Assembly (NCBI GenBank): GCA_900318375.1
Contig: ONKG01000026.1
Span: 1 to 64,000 of the forward strand
Source: an uncultured Lachnospiraceae bacterium
GTDB taxonomy: Bacteria; Bacillota; Clostridia; Lachnospirales; Lachnospiraceae
DNA: 64,000 nucleotides
Direction: 5' to 3'
The translations under genes were made by a program, and so were the position numbers. The notes under the pieces are model-generated. The model searched no databases. It had not been told where the DNA came from and saw nothing but the letters and a program-made list of their open reading frames with translations. This document shows, in pieces, positions 43,368-52,199 of the stretch. Position 1 is the first letter of the stretch, and every line of letters begins with the position of its first letter.

Positions 43368-44726
43368 TCACTCCTGGCTTTTAAAGAGTTTCGACTGGTA
43401 GCCCAGACACTGGAAGCCGTTCTCATTGATGAGAGGGATCATGTCGTTTCCGATGTGCAGCTGTTTTCTCACCCAGTAGCAGATACTGGTTGACATGCCG
43501 ATCTGCTTTGTGTAATCCATCATTTTCCGGATGTTGTCGATACTCAGAGCCCGGTCCGGCGCCGTGCGGCCGCGCTGCTTTTTGTGGTCGGCATTTTCCG
43601 GCATGATGTAGTCCTCGTAGAGGGCACGCTCCAGATCCTTGTCAAAATATCCCAGGACCTGTCCCAGCATGGCCAGGTTCTCCATGCAGGCCGTGAGGAA
43701 TTCCGGCTTGTAATTGATGATCCCTTCCGCCCTCAGCATGTCAAAAAAGCTGCGGATATGTTCCGGCGTCAGATAAGGTGTGAAAATCGGCTGGACCAGG
43801 GCGGCCTCCGCGGGGATTCCGTTTTCGCGGCAGAGACGGACCGCCTTCAGGCGCTCTTGGATGGGCGCGGCATAGGGTTCCAGAATGTCACGGAAGGCAT
43901 CCGGCATGATCGAGACGGAGACGTTGTACTGCATTTTACCCTTGAGCTGCCGGAAGAGATCCAGGATCGTCTCTCCCTCGTATTCACAGAGCAGGTGCCT
44001 GGCGCCGGCCTTGGAAGCGACGAAAAGCCTGGCGTTGGAATCAGGATATTCCTCATAATGACGGATGAATTCCTTCAGGATCCTGTGGGCAATACCGGTC
44101 CGCAGAGTGGGCTCCTGCAGGGCCTCTGTCTTGGGAGAATAATAGTAGTAATGATTCCAGTTCTTGCCGCGGCTGATCTGTGTGATTTTGCGCTCGATGT
44201 CTTTTTTTCCGGCAGGGTTCTCTTCGATGCAGCGCGCCAGTTCTTTCAGCAGCTCATCCTTACTGCGCAGGTCCTCCGCAGTAATCTCCCGGGTCGGCGT
44301 ACCGTTCATCTCTTTGAGAAGCCGGCGCACATAGAGGTGATAATTTTCATAGGCGATCAGCTGCTGCTCGTGGACACCGTCTGTCACCAGGCAGTACTGA
44401 CAGCCCACGTTGCAGCCCTTTACGGGATTGATCTCGAAAGTCAGCGTGGGGCAGCGGCCGGTGTAGTTGTGGATCTCGGTGTCCACTTCTTCCGGAACGA
44501 CATGCTCCAGCACCAGCTTCTGTACCGGAATTACTGTGTGATTTTTCCACCGCTCCATGAAGATGCGGGAACCCGCCTCCAGTCTGGCATAAGTCTCTTC
44601 CGACGCATGCACGGTCACGCCCAGGTTCTCCAGATATGCCCGATCCACGATAACCGGCGAAAAGCCTTTCAGAGAATAAATGTCGGTATCGTGCTGATAA
44701 AAATTCTCAAATGCCATTTCTTTCAT
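43368..44726 (-). CDS. radical SAM enzyme, spore-photoproduct-lyase-like
   Basis: 452 residues. CNVGCQYC (KGCNVGCQYCLVTDG, near residue 105) is a CxxxCxxC site for a [4Fe-4S] cluster and SAM. A long mixed region (140-240) with NWNHYYYYSPK follows, then LFVASKAGARHLL and NVSVSIMPDAFRDIL strands of the barrel. The order of Cys motif and barrel resembles the SplB family, but with no light-repair context. GGAGG stands 10 bases before the ATG. It is in the middle of the glycan run, so it may modify a sugar or its precursor. Confidence 0.75.
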   Translation of the reverse strand: MKEMAFENFYQHDTDIYSLKGFSPVIVDRAYLENLGVTVHASEETYARLEAGSRIFMERWKNHTVIPVQKLVLEHVVPEEVDTEIHNYTGRCPTLTFEINPVKGCNVGCQYCLVTDGVHEQQLIAYENYHLYVRRLLKEMNGTPTREITAEDLRSKDELLKELARCIEENPAGKKDIERKITQISRGKNWNHYYYYSPKTEALQEPTLRTGIAHRILKEFIRHYEEYPDSNARLFVASKAGARHLLCEYEGETILDLFRQLKGKMQYNVSVSIMPDAFRDILEPYAAPIQERLKAVRLCRENGIPAEAALVQPIFTPYLTPEHIRSFFDMLRAEGIINYKPEFLTACMENLAMLGQVLGYFDKDLERALYEDYIMPENADHKKQRGRTAPDRALSIDNIRKMMDYTKQIGMSTSICYWVRKQLHIGNDMIPLINENGFQCLGYQSKLFKSQE

Positions 44727-44750
44727 GGCTCTCCGTCCTCCTTCTTTTCG

Positions 44751-45458
44751 TCATGCCTGCGGTTCCGTGATCAGCGAAAACCGGTCCAGCATACTGATGA
44801 TCTCCTCTCTGGAATTGAACATGATCACATCCAGAATAGAAAGATTGGGTACAAATGTCTGTCCGGACTGCCTGTAGGTGATTTGATCCGCCTTCAGGAA
44901 CTGAAGGGTGATCCCCCGTTCCCGAAACTCCGCAAAATCATACAGGGCAGTGCCTCCGATGAGATTGATATAAGTGTCCGCCCCTGTCCTGCGGCACAAG
45001 TCGTAGATCCTGTATTCGCGTCTGTATCTGCTGTTTTCCGGGTAATCCGAGGTCCTTCCGATCGGAGTAGTGATCCCCAGATATGCGCAGATCGTCCTGA
45101 TGGAGTGGAGCAGATATTCAGACAGCACCGTCTCTTCACAGTCCAGAATATCCTCCGCCAGACGAAGCCCTTCTTCATAATAGGGCGCCTTGTGATAGGC
45201 ATCGTACAGAAGATTCAGCTTCTTTCTGCGGTTGATCTGCGACATATACATCTCATTGCACATCTGCAGACTGCCGGTATTCTTTTTCTCTACACAAAAC
45301 CAGACCGGTCTGCCGCGGACCAGTATCCTGTTGCGGCTGATCCAGCCCCCTTTGCGGTACTGGTAATCATCTCCGATCAGAAAAAGATCCGCCGCATGGA
45401 TCAGCTGCCAGTAACCGATATAGGGCAGAAAATATGGCTGATTAACTGCCAGAATCAT
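44751..45458 (-). CDS. WbqC family protein
   Basis: 235 residues. Starts MILAVNQPYFLPYIGYWQLIHAADLFLIGDD, the family's signature (NQP.F.P), with GGWISRNRILVRG and HSIRTICAYLGITTPIGRTSDYP later. WbqC-like proteins occur in O-antigen and capsule clusters and are thought to help modify an amino sugar. GGAGG stands 8 bases before the ATG; 24 bases before the radical SAM gene. Confidence 0.85.
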   Translation of the reverse strand: MILAVNQPYFLPYIGYWQLIHAADLFLIGDDYQYRKGGWISRNRILVRGRPVWFCVEKKNTGSLQMCNEMYMSQINRRKKLNLLYDAYHKAPYYEEGLRLAEDILDCEETVLSEYLLHSIRTICAYLGITTPIGRTSDYPENSRYRREYRIYDLCRRTGADTYINLIGGTALYDFAEFRERGITLQFLKADQITYRQSGQTFVPNLSILDVIMFNSREEIISMLDRFSLITEPQA

Positions 45459-45499
45459 AGTATGTCTCCTCCGCGGCGCACATGCTCCGCCACGTATTA

Positions 45500-46618
45500 T
45501 TAACCCTTCAGAAGGACACTGCAGACCCGGTCCACATCCTCCGCAGTCATCTCTGAATACAGGGGAAGTGTGAGCACCTGCTCCGCCGCCAGCCGGGCTG
45601 TCGGCGTTTCATACCGCCCGATAAAAGAGCCGTTGTCCGCCGCTGTCCGGTAACATTCAAAATCACTTGTGAGCGGATAAAAATACTTTCTCGCGAAAAT
45701 ACCCTGCTCCGCCAGCCTGGCAAAAGCCTCATCTCTTGTGAACCGATACTTTTCGAAGAGGACCGGAAAATAAGAGTAATTGGGCTCCACGTCTTTTCGC
45801 GGGGTCGGAAAGCGCAGTCCTTCCGCCCCCTGCAGATGTTCCCGATAGCGGTCCGCGGCCGCTCTGCGCCCTGCGATCTCCTCGTCAATATGGCGGAGAT
45901 TGCAGATGCCCATGGCCGCCTGAAACTCACTCATCTTGGCGTTTCCGCCCACGGCAGCAATCGTCTCTTCATCGCGGATCCCGTAGTTTTTGAGATCGTC
46001 CAGCGCCTGGGCAAAGGCCTGGTCCGCAAAACAGGCAGCCCCGCCCTCGACAGTGTGAAAAACCTTGGTGGCGTGAAAGCTGAAAATCGAGACATCCCCG
46101 AAACAGGCGGCCGATTTCCCTCCGCAGCGGACGCCGAAGGCATGTGCCGCGTCATAGATGACCTTCAGATTATGCCGCTTCGCGATCCTGTCAATTTCTT
46201 CCACGCCGCATATATTTCCATAGACATGGACCGGGAGAATGGCAGCCGTTTTTTCACTGATCAGAGACTCTATCAGGGAAGTGTCCATGGTCAGGTCCTC
46301 CCGGCGGATGTCGCAGAAGACCGGGACCAGTCCGTTTCTCACGATCGCATGTGTCGTGGATGCAAAAGTGAAGGGCGTCGTGATCACCTCGCTTCCCGCC
46401 GGAAATCCGAATGCCCGGATGGATTCCTCGAGAGCCAGATGCCCGTTTGTAAAAAGTGTCAGATGCGGAACCTCCAGCCGGGTCTCCAACTGCTGACGGA
46501 AGAGTTCATGCTTTACTCCCATGTTGGTGAGCCGGCGATTGTCCCACAAATCCCGTATTTCCCTACAGTATTCTTCAAAGGACGGCATGGAGGATCTTGT
46601 GACATTCATTTTTTTCAT
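45500..46618 (-). CDS. DegT/DnrJ/EryC1/StrS family sugar aminotransferase
   Basis: 372 residues. PLP enzyme that turns a keto nucleotide sugar into an amino sugar. HLTLFTNGHLALEESIRAFG binds PLP phosphate, IYDAAHAFGVRCGGK holds the Asp, and SIFSFHATKVFHTVEGGA carries the lysine. GGGG precedes the ATG. It lies between the flippase and WbqC, so its amino sugar is probably the WbqC substrate. A second family member begins at 63193. Confidence 0.92.
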   Translation of the reverse strand: MKKMNVTRSSMPSFEEYCREIRDLWDNRRLTNMGVKHELFRQQLETRLEVPHLTLFTNGHLALEESIRAFGFPAGSEVITTPFTFASTTHAIVRNGLVPVFCDIRREDLTMDTSLIESLISEKTAAILPVHVYGNICGVEEIDRIAKRHNLKVIYDAAHAFGVRCGGKSAACFGDVSIFSFHATKVFHTVEGGAACFADQAFAQALDDLKNYGIRDEETIAAVGGNAKMSEFQAAMGICNLRHIDEEIAGRRAAADRYREHLQGAEGLRFPTPRKDVEPNYSYFPVLFEKYRFTRDEAFARLAEQGIFARKYFYPLTSDFECYRTAADNGSFIGRYETPTARLAAEQVLTLPLYSEMTAEDVDRVCSVLLKG

Positions 46619-46702
46619 TCTCGTATCCCCATTTCCTTTTTTAAAACCATTATAAAAAATATACTCCTGTGCAGAAAGGCTTGTTTCTCGCTTCGCGGGG
46701 TT

Positions 46703-48157
46703 TTACCCCCTGCGCAGAAAAGCTTTCGCCGCAGACAGCAGATAGCGGAAGGCCTCCAGCCTGCAGAGAGCGGAGCCTGCAATATAGATCACCGCCCCGA
46801 ACAGGATCTGCAGCATCAGTGTGGCGAAATCTCCCAGCCCCAGACGCGGCAGCAGCCGGATACAGAGACTCATGAAAACCGCCATGGCGATTCCCGGCAG
46901 AATATCCGAGACCTGGTCAAAATAACCGTATCCGAGCAGCTCTTTGTTGGGCATGCTGTTGATGATCTGTCCGACAAGGCTCATACCCAGAACGCTCCAG
47001 GCCAGTGCCATCACACTGATCCGGATGGTGATCAGAATTACCAGAACACCGATGACTTTTTTTATTATTTCCAGCTTGAGGAAGAGGTCGCTTCTGCCCA
47101 TGGCTTTGATCGCATTCAGGTTTGCCGTATGGATCGGATAGAACATAAAAGCAATGCAGTAAATAGCCAGAAAAGGAACGCACGGCAGCCATTTTTCTGT
47201 CAGGATCAGGCGCACCAGCGTCTGTGCGCAGACCGCGAGACCGATCATCAGGGGTGCCATGATAAAGGTGCTGGTCTGGATCGCTCTGCGTGTCATATGC
47301 CTGACTCTTTTCCGGTCATCCTGTTCCCTGGACATAGTCGGAAACAAGACACTGTCAATCGAAGCATTGATATTCGTCACGATCAGATTGGGGAACTGCT
47401 GTCCCCTGTTGAAAAATGCCAGGTCCTCTGAGGTATATATCTTGCCTATCAAAAGCGAACGAAGGCTGTGATAGCCTGTGTCCAAAAGGGAAGAAGCCAG
47501 CAGCTTCCATCCATAGGAAAAGAGTCCCCGCAGCCGCTCCGGGGAGAAAATCCGCTGAGGCCGCCACCGCACTGTGAGCCACAGGATCAAAGTATCGACA
47601 GCTGTGTTGAACAGATGCTGGGCGACCAGCGACCAGACGCCGAAGCCCCTGTAGGCCATCCAGATTCCAATCATCCCGGCGCCGACGGTCCCGCCCAGAG
47701 TGGCAAAGAAAAACTTTCGGAACAGCAGATTTCTGGAGACATAGGCCTGCTGGACATTTTTGACACCGGAAATGACCAGCGTCAGACTCAGGACCCGTAC
47801 GACCGATGTCAGTTCAGGCATGCCGTAAAATGCTGCGATCAGCGGCGCCGCCGCAAACATGAGAGCGTACAGGAGCAGGCATGACGCTATATTAAAATAA
47901 AAGACCGACGAAAAATCCAGATTGTCCGCATCCTTTTTCTGGATCAGCGCGTTTCCCATTCCACTGTCCACAAAGACCTGCAGGATCGATGTAAACACCG
48001 TCACCAGCGCTATGGTCCCGTACAGAGAGGGCTGCAGAATACGGGCGAGGATGACAGAGACCGCGAAGGCCGTCCCCTGCGCCAGAATCCGTTCCGAAAA
48101 ACGCCAAAGGAAACCGCTTGCAGCCTCCCGCCGGTCGTTCTTTCTCTTACTTTTCAT
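46703..48157 (-). CDS. polysaccharide flippase (Wzx-like)
   Basis: 484 residues with twelve to fourteen membrane helices; starts RREAASGFLWRFSERILAQGTAFAVSVILARILQPSLYG, the family's first helix and loop. Moves lipid-linked glycans across the membrane. Start at 48157 overlaps the glycosyltransferase stop by 11 bases (ATG inside its last codons), with GGCCGGAAATAT ahead, so the two are translationally coupled. A longer start at 48184 is possible. Confidence 0.9.
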   Translation of the reverse strand: MKSKRKNDRREAASGFLWRFSERILAQGTAFAVSVILARILQPSLYGTIALVTVFTSILQVFVDSGMGNALIQKKDADNLDFSSVFYFNIASCLLLYALMFAAAPLIAAFYGMPELTSVVRVLSLTLVISGVKNVQQAYVSRNLLFRKFFFATLGGTVGAGMIGIWMAYRGFGVWSLVAQHLFNTAVDTLILWLTVRWRPQRIFSPERLRGLFSYGWKLLASSLLDTGYHSLRSLLIGKIYTSEDLAFFNRGQQFPNLIVTNINASIDSVLFPTMSREQDDRKRVRHMTRRAIQTSTFIMAPLMIGLAVCAQTLVRLILTEKWLPCVPFLAIYCIAFMFYPIHTANLNAIKAMGRSDLFLKLEIIKKVIGVLVILITIRISVMALAWSVLGMSLVGQIINSMPNKELLGYGYFDQVSDILPGIAMAVFMSLCIRLLPRLGLGDFATLMLQILFGAVIYIAGSALCRLEAFRYLLSAAKAFLRRG

Positions 48158-49334
48158 ATATTTCCGGCCCTTTTTCTTTGACACTGCGCACCCGGCTCTT
48201 TTTCAATTTCCCGCCGGTCGGCCTTTCCTTTCCCAGCTTCAGCACTGTCCTGGTCTTTCCGTCCGGTTTCAGCACTGTCCCGGTCTTTCTCGCCTTCAGC
48301 ACTGTCCCGGTCTTTCTGTACGGCTTCAGCGCCTTCAGCACTGTCCTGGTCTTTCTGTCCGGCTTCAGCGCCTTCAGCACTGTCCTGGTCTTTCTGTCCG
48401 GCTTCAGCGCCTTCAGCACTGTCTTGATCTTTCTGTCCGGCTTCATCACGCTGAGGATTTCTCTGTACACAGGATTGGTACACAGCTCATGCACGGGAGC
48501 GTTTTCCAGCATAGCGGCGCCCGAAGTCGCCATAAACGGAAGAAGTCCTCTATGATAAACATGACCGGTAAATTGATCGAGAGCCGCCAGCATCCGGTAA
48601 TTCATCCCGGCGTCCCGCTCCGCTTTCCGGGCATCCTGCTCCCTCCAGCTCTTCATGATGGATCCGGCACTGTCTTCCCTGTAAACACAGGTCTTTTCAT
48701 TGATGAAGTGCGCATATCCCAGTGACGTCACGAACAGACGAAGGCGCAGATCATCGACAGGGCAGTGCGGAATACCTGCAGACATGAGAGCATCATAGCA
48801 CTCTGTGCGGAAAAAAAAGGATGCCGTGGGTATAAAGGTGAGACGGTGAAAATCGTGAAGGCAATAGTCTTCTTTGGCAGGATCAAACTGCTGCGCATCT
48901 TTCCGGGAATAGGGAACGAAGGTCCTGCGGGTGCCCTTCCCGTCATTGCGGATCACCGCGTTGGTAAAACACAGCGTGCAGTCCGGGTGGGCCTCCATAT
49001 AGTCGTACTGCTTTTGCAGTTTATGGGAATCCGTCCAGTAATCATCCCCCTCACAGATTGCGATATATCTGCCCCTGACCCGCGGCCGGATCTGTGTCTC
49101 CACAATGCTGATCCCCTTGGACCACTGGTTTTCGGTCTGGCAGACCGGCCGGATGATCTCCGGATATTCTGCCGCGTATGCCCGGATGATCGCCGCGGTT
49201 CCGTCCGCAGAGGCATCATCATGAACGATCACCTCGAAGTCAAAATCAGTCTTCTGACGGACCATTCCCTCCAGGGCTCTGCGAATGGTTTTTTCGTGAT
49301 TATATGCCAGGCAGTATACACTCACCGCTACCAT
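48147..49334 (-). CDS. family 2 glycosyltransferase with repetitive tail
   Basis: 395 residues. GT-A fold (1-230): MVAVSVYCLAYNHEKTIRRAL, VIVHDDASADGT, and the metal site YIAICEGDDYW (DxD-like EGDD). From about 310 to 380 come four to five near-identical 13-residue units TVLKALKPDRKTR, very basic, encoded by a 39-base tandem DNA repeat (about 48235-48450). The tail could tether the enzyme to membrane or polymer; the number of units is probably variable. First gene of the glycan run; GGAGG precedes the ATG. Confidence 0.9.
   Translation of the reverse strand: MVAVSVYCLAYNHEKTIRRALEGMVRQKTDFDFEVIVHDDASADGTAAIIRAYAAEYPEIIRPVCQTENQWSKGISIVETQIRPRVRGRYIAICEGDDYWTDSHKLQKQYDYMEAHPDCTLCFTNAVIRNDGKGTRRTFVPYSRKDAQQFDPAKEDYCLHDFHRLTFIPTASFFFRTECYDALMSAGIPHCPVDDLRLRLFVTSLGYAHFINEKTCVYREDSAGSIMKSWREQDARKAERDAGMNYRMLAALDQFTGHVYHRGLLPFMATSGAAMLENAPVHELCTNPVYREILSVMKPDRKIKTVLKALKPDRKTRTVLKALKPDRKTRTVLKALKPYRKTGTVLKARKTGTVLKPDGKTRTVLKLGKERPTGGKLKKSRVRSVKEKGPEIYEK
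48235..48450. repeat. 39-base tandem repeat inside the glycosyltransferase gene
   Basis: Units containing CTTCAGCACTGTCCTGGTCT recur about five to six times, with a shorter variant (CGCCTTCAGCACTGTCCCGG). In frame, so copy-number changes alter the protein length by 13 residues each. Confidence 0.85.
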
Positions 49335-49527
49335 ATTCCTGTCTCCTCCGCCGCTCTGCTCTTCCTTTTTACAGGTATTGCCTGTTCAAACGGCGATTAC
49401 GGGCTTTTCCTTTTCGAAACGCAGCATATTCGAAAGACAGCATGCGCATTCCGCTTTGAAATCGCAGCCGCATAAATCACATGCTGTAAATCCCACCCAT
49501 TATACTCGTAAAAATAGTTCGTTTCCA

Positions 49528-50439
49528 CTATGTCTCAGAAATCTTCTTTCTCATGGTGTTCAAAACATGTTTTTTGTCCGCCGACCACGCCGGCGCGATG
49601 AGTATGGATTTGGGGCCGTCGCCGGTGAGCCGGTGGATTAAGATCTCATCCGGCAGGACCTGCAGGCAGTCCCGCACAAGGCCGCAGTATTCCTCCAGCG
49701 TCATGACGGGAAAGGGCTTTTCTTCATATTCGGCAGCCATCTGTGTCCCTCGCAGGATCTGCAGCTGCTGCAGCTTGATCCCGTCAATGGCGGGTTCCAT
49801 CTGCCCCAGATACCGCACAGTCTCGAGCATATCTTCACGGCTCTCGCCGGGAAGTCCCAGAATCACGTGGACGATCACTTCAATGTCGGCTTTTTTCAGG
49901 TCACGGACAGCCTTTTCGAAGACAGGAAGGCCATAGCCCCGGTGAATCCTCTCCGCAGTCCGCTCATGGATCGTCTGCAGTCCCAGTTCCACCCAGACCG
50001 GCTTGACCGCGCGCAGTTCCCCCAGCATTTCCAGAATTTCCGCAGGCAGGCAGTCCGGCCGTGTTCCGATCGAAAGCGCGGCAATTTCCGGGCGTTGTAT
50101 GGTCTCCGCGTATAGTTTCCGCAGGCCTTCCATCTCTTCTCTATTTCTGACATAGGTGTTTGTGAAAGACTGGAAATAGGCAATATATTTTCGTTCCGAC
50201 ACAGGGATGCGCGAAGGAAATTTGGCATCCACCCGCTGCCTGGCAAGACGGATCTGTTCCTCAGGAGTCAGAAGCGGAGACGCGAACTCACCGGAGCCTC
50301 CTTCCGAGCAGAAGGTGCAGCCGCCATAACCGGACCTGCCGTCCCTGTTCGGACAGGTACAGCCGCTTGTCATTGAAAGCTTATATACTTTTGTACCGAA
50401 GCGCTCCTTCAGCGCCTCCGAAAGCATTTTCTGACGCAT
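49528..50439 (-). CDS. radical SAM protein of the YtqA/YhcC type
   Basis: 303 residues. The N-terminal motif CTCPNRDGRSGYGGCTFCSEGG is the diagnostic C-x-C-x-N-R...GGCxFC of the TIGR01212 family, a radical SAM group of unknown reaction. IGTRPDCLPAEILEMLG, ELGLQTIHERTAERIHRGY and HVILGLPGESREDMLETVRYL complete the barrel. GGGGGGG precedes the ATG. Divergent from the AlkD-like gene. Confidence 0.9.
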   Translation of the reverse strand: MRQKMLSEALKERFGTKVYKLSMTSGCTCPNRDGRSGYGGCTFCSEGGSGEFASPLLTPEEQIRLARQRVDAKFPSRIPVSERKYIAYFQSFTNTYVRNREEMEGLRKLYAETIQRPEIAALSIGTRPDCLPAEILEMLGELRAVKPVWVELGLQTIHERTAERIHRGYGLPVFEKAVRDLKKADIEVIVHVILGLPGESREDMLETVRYLGQMEPAIDGIKLQQLQILRGTQMAAEYEEKPFPVMTLEEYCGLVRDCLQVLPDEILIHRLTGDGPKSILIAPAWSADKKHVLNTMRKKISET

Positions 50440-50540
50440 TGCATCCCCCCCTCTTTTTCGTGACCACGGTATCGCGCACGCAGGTATTTAAATATTACCA
50501 TCTGCGGTTTAAAATAGGCATAGCCAATGCTGCCTGTTAT

Positions 50541-50574
50541 GTTACACGCCCTGTCGAGGGCGTGTACATGTAAC
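50541..50574 (+). promoter_or_regulatory. GTTACACG hairpin (copy 2)
   Basis: GTTACACGCCCT-gtcg-AGGGCG with GTGTACATGTAAC after it: a near-perfect hairpin. Matches the element at 33853-33887 at nearly every paired position, with differences in the loop and three stem bases. Confidence 0.65.
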
Positions 50575-50577
50575 GTC

Positions 50578-50685
50578 GCGTTCGACGATTCCAATACGCT
50601 TCGCGTGCGTCGAACGCCGTAAAACTCCGGTTTTTGTAGCATTAGAGGGATTTCCCTGCTATGCTGGAAGAGCCATGCGCCGGAC
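50578..50685 (+). ncRNA. structured leader before the AlkD-like gene
   Basis: A perfect 10-base stem GCGTTCGACG (50578-50587) / CGTCGAACGC (50608-50617) encloses ACGC-TTC-GCGT; then AAAAC/GTTTT, and AGCAT...AGGGATTTCCCT...ATGCT. With the hairpin at 50541 this makes four stems in a row in the 210 bases before the start codon. No known riboswitch class was recognised. Confidence 0.4.
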
Positions 50686-50753
50686 CGGGACAGAAGGCAG
50701 TGATCTGCCCCCGGCAGACACCTAACCTATCACATACAGGAAGGACAAAAGCC

Positions 50754-51551
50754 ATGAATGAGCAGTCCCCCATCCTGCAGCGGCTCTTTGAGATGCAGGA
50801 CCTTGAATACCGCGATTTTCAGAGCAGACTGATTCCCAATGTCTCCGATGATGTCTTCATCGGTATTCGTACGCCCGCTCTGCGGAAATACGCGAAAGAA
50901 TTGTATAAAGAAGCAGAAGCGCAGCGAAAAAGGGCTGAGAGCAGGAAGACAGCAGGCTCCGGCGATAGGGGCAGCACAGGCCTTCTAAAAGGACAGGGCA
51001 CTTCCCTTGATCATTTTCTTCAGGATCTGCCGCATCATTATTTTGATGAAAATCAGCTGCACGCTTTTATCATCTCAGAAGAAAAGGATTTCACAAGATG
51101 CATGGAGCAGGTCGACCGCTTTCTGCCTTATGTCGACAACTGGGCAACATGTGATCAGCTGTCCCCCAAGGCTTTCAAAAAGAACCGGCCTGCACTGGTC
51201 CCCTATATCAGGAAATGGATCAGCTCCGGTGAAACCTACACGATCCGTTTTGCCATCGGAACGCTGATGCAGCATTTTCTGGACGATGCATTTGATCCGG
51301 AATGGCCGGAGATGGCAGCCGGAGTGCAGTCAGAGGAATACTATGTAAAGATGATGATTGCATGGTATTTCGCGACAGCACTCGCGAAACAGTACGATGC
51401 CGTGCTTCCCTATCTTGAGGAACACAGGCTCGATGCGTGGACACACAACAAGACGATTCAGAAAGCTGTCGAGAGCTATCGGATCAGCCCTGAACAGAAA
51501 GCATACCTGAAGACGCTGAAAATTCCGGCGCGCACAGGCAGCAGATCCTGA
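50754..51551 (+). CDS. DNA alkylation repair protein (AlkD-like HEAT-repeat fold)
   Basis: 265 residues of repeated antiparallel helices. FIGIRTPALRKYAKEL, VDNWATCDQLSPKAF (the W and D used for DNA in AlkD-like enzymes), YTIRFAIGTLMQHFL, and NKTIQKAVESYRIS match the family. AlkD removes alkylated bases such as 7-methylguanine. A charged insert of about 35 residues (EAEAQRKRAESRKTAGSGDRG) lies after the first helices. Start at 50754 has AGGAAGG 9 bases ahead; the frame is open upstream. A structured leader precedes it. Confidence 0.85.
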   Translation: MNEQSPILQRLFEMQDLEYRDFQSRLIPNVSDDVFIGIRTPALRKYAKELYKEAEAQRKRAESRKTAGSGDRGSTGLLKGQGTSLDHFLQDLPHHYFDENQLHAFIISEEKDFTRCMEQVDRFLPYVDNWATCDQLSPKAFKKNRPALVPYIRKWISSGETYTIRFAIGTLMQHFLDDAFDPEWPEMAAGVQSEEYYVKMMIAWYFATALAKQYDAVLPYLEEHRLDAWTHNKTIQKAVESYRISPEQKAYLKTLKIPARTGSRS

Positions 51552-51573
51552 AAACAGACAGCGATCGAAAGAG

Positions 51574-51627
51574 AAAAAAGACGCAGAGCCATCGATAGAT
51601 AAAAAAGACGCAGAGCCATCGATAGAG
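51574..51627. repeat. 27-base direct repeat, two copies
   Basis: AAAAAAGACGCAGAGCCATC... at 51574-51600 is repeated at 51601-51627 with one change, right behind the AlkD-like gene. Confidence 0.85.
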
Positions 51628-51647
51628 ACAGGCAAAAACAGAACCTG

Positions 51648-51695
51648 AAAAACGCTGAAGACTCCTGCCGCAGGAGGCCGGTCTTCAGCGTTTTC
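51648..51695. terminator. bidirectional terminator
   Basis: AAAACGCTGAAGAC / GTCTTCAGCGTTTT stem with an inner CCTGC/GCAGG. Serves the AlkD-like gene and the convergent C_GCAxxG_C_C gene. Confidence 0.85.
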
Positions 51696-51721
51696 TGATT
51701 GTGCTGCAGATTTTTACAATC

Positions 51722-52135
51722 TTAAAGATCAGCGGAAGCCTTTCTCTCCTCGAGGATTTTTTCCACAAGCTCCGTGGCTTCATAGACCATTCCGTCACAG
51801 TGGGGCTTTTGCTTTCCGCCCTTTTCCTTATTCATGCGCAGAAGATCTCCGCAATTCAGACATCCGCTGTGATTGTCGCGGACCGCACGCAGAAACGCGC
51901 CGATCGTGGGGGTATCGTCGACACCCTGCAGGCCGAGTACCATAAGGCCTCCGGTCACAGCACCGCAGGTGGCCGCCATCTTCATTCCGTTGCCGAAGTT
52001 GGCGCCGATTCCGCAGGCCTGCTCTTTTGTGATTCCGCAGTCCTCTGCAAAGGCACATAACACAGCCTGTGCGCAATTATAATGCACATCCGGGTCATTG
52101 CGGATTATTTTCGCGTTTTCAAGATTCTTTCCCAT
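51722..52135 (-). CDS. C_GCAxxG_C_C family protein (putative redox-active)
   Basis: 137 residues. Contains the family's cysteine pattern: NCAQAVLCAF, then CGAVTGG, and CLNCGD and HCDG near the end. The family is common in clostridia and is thought to carry metal or act in redox reactions, function not settled. GGAAAGGGG precedes the ATG. Confidence 0.85.
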   Translation of the reverse strand: MGKNLENAKIIRNDPDVHYNCAQAVLCAFAEDCGITKEQACGIGANFGNGMKMAATCGAVTGGLMVLGLQGVDDTPTIGAFLRAVRDNHSGCLNCGDLLRMNKEKGGKQKPHCDGMVYEATELVEKILEERKASADL

Positions 52136-52199
52136 TGTTTCCCCTTTCCGGCCGCTCTATTGCCGCCTGCTGCATGCCAGCGATTTTCCTCCGGGACTG

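Noticed and set aside
48235-48450. CRISPR array
   Set aside because: Tandem repeats lie within a coding frame and have no spacers.
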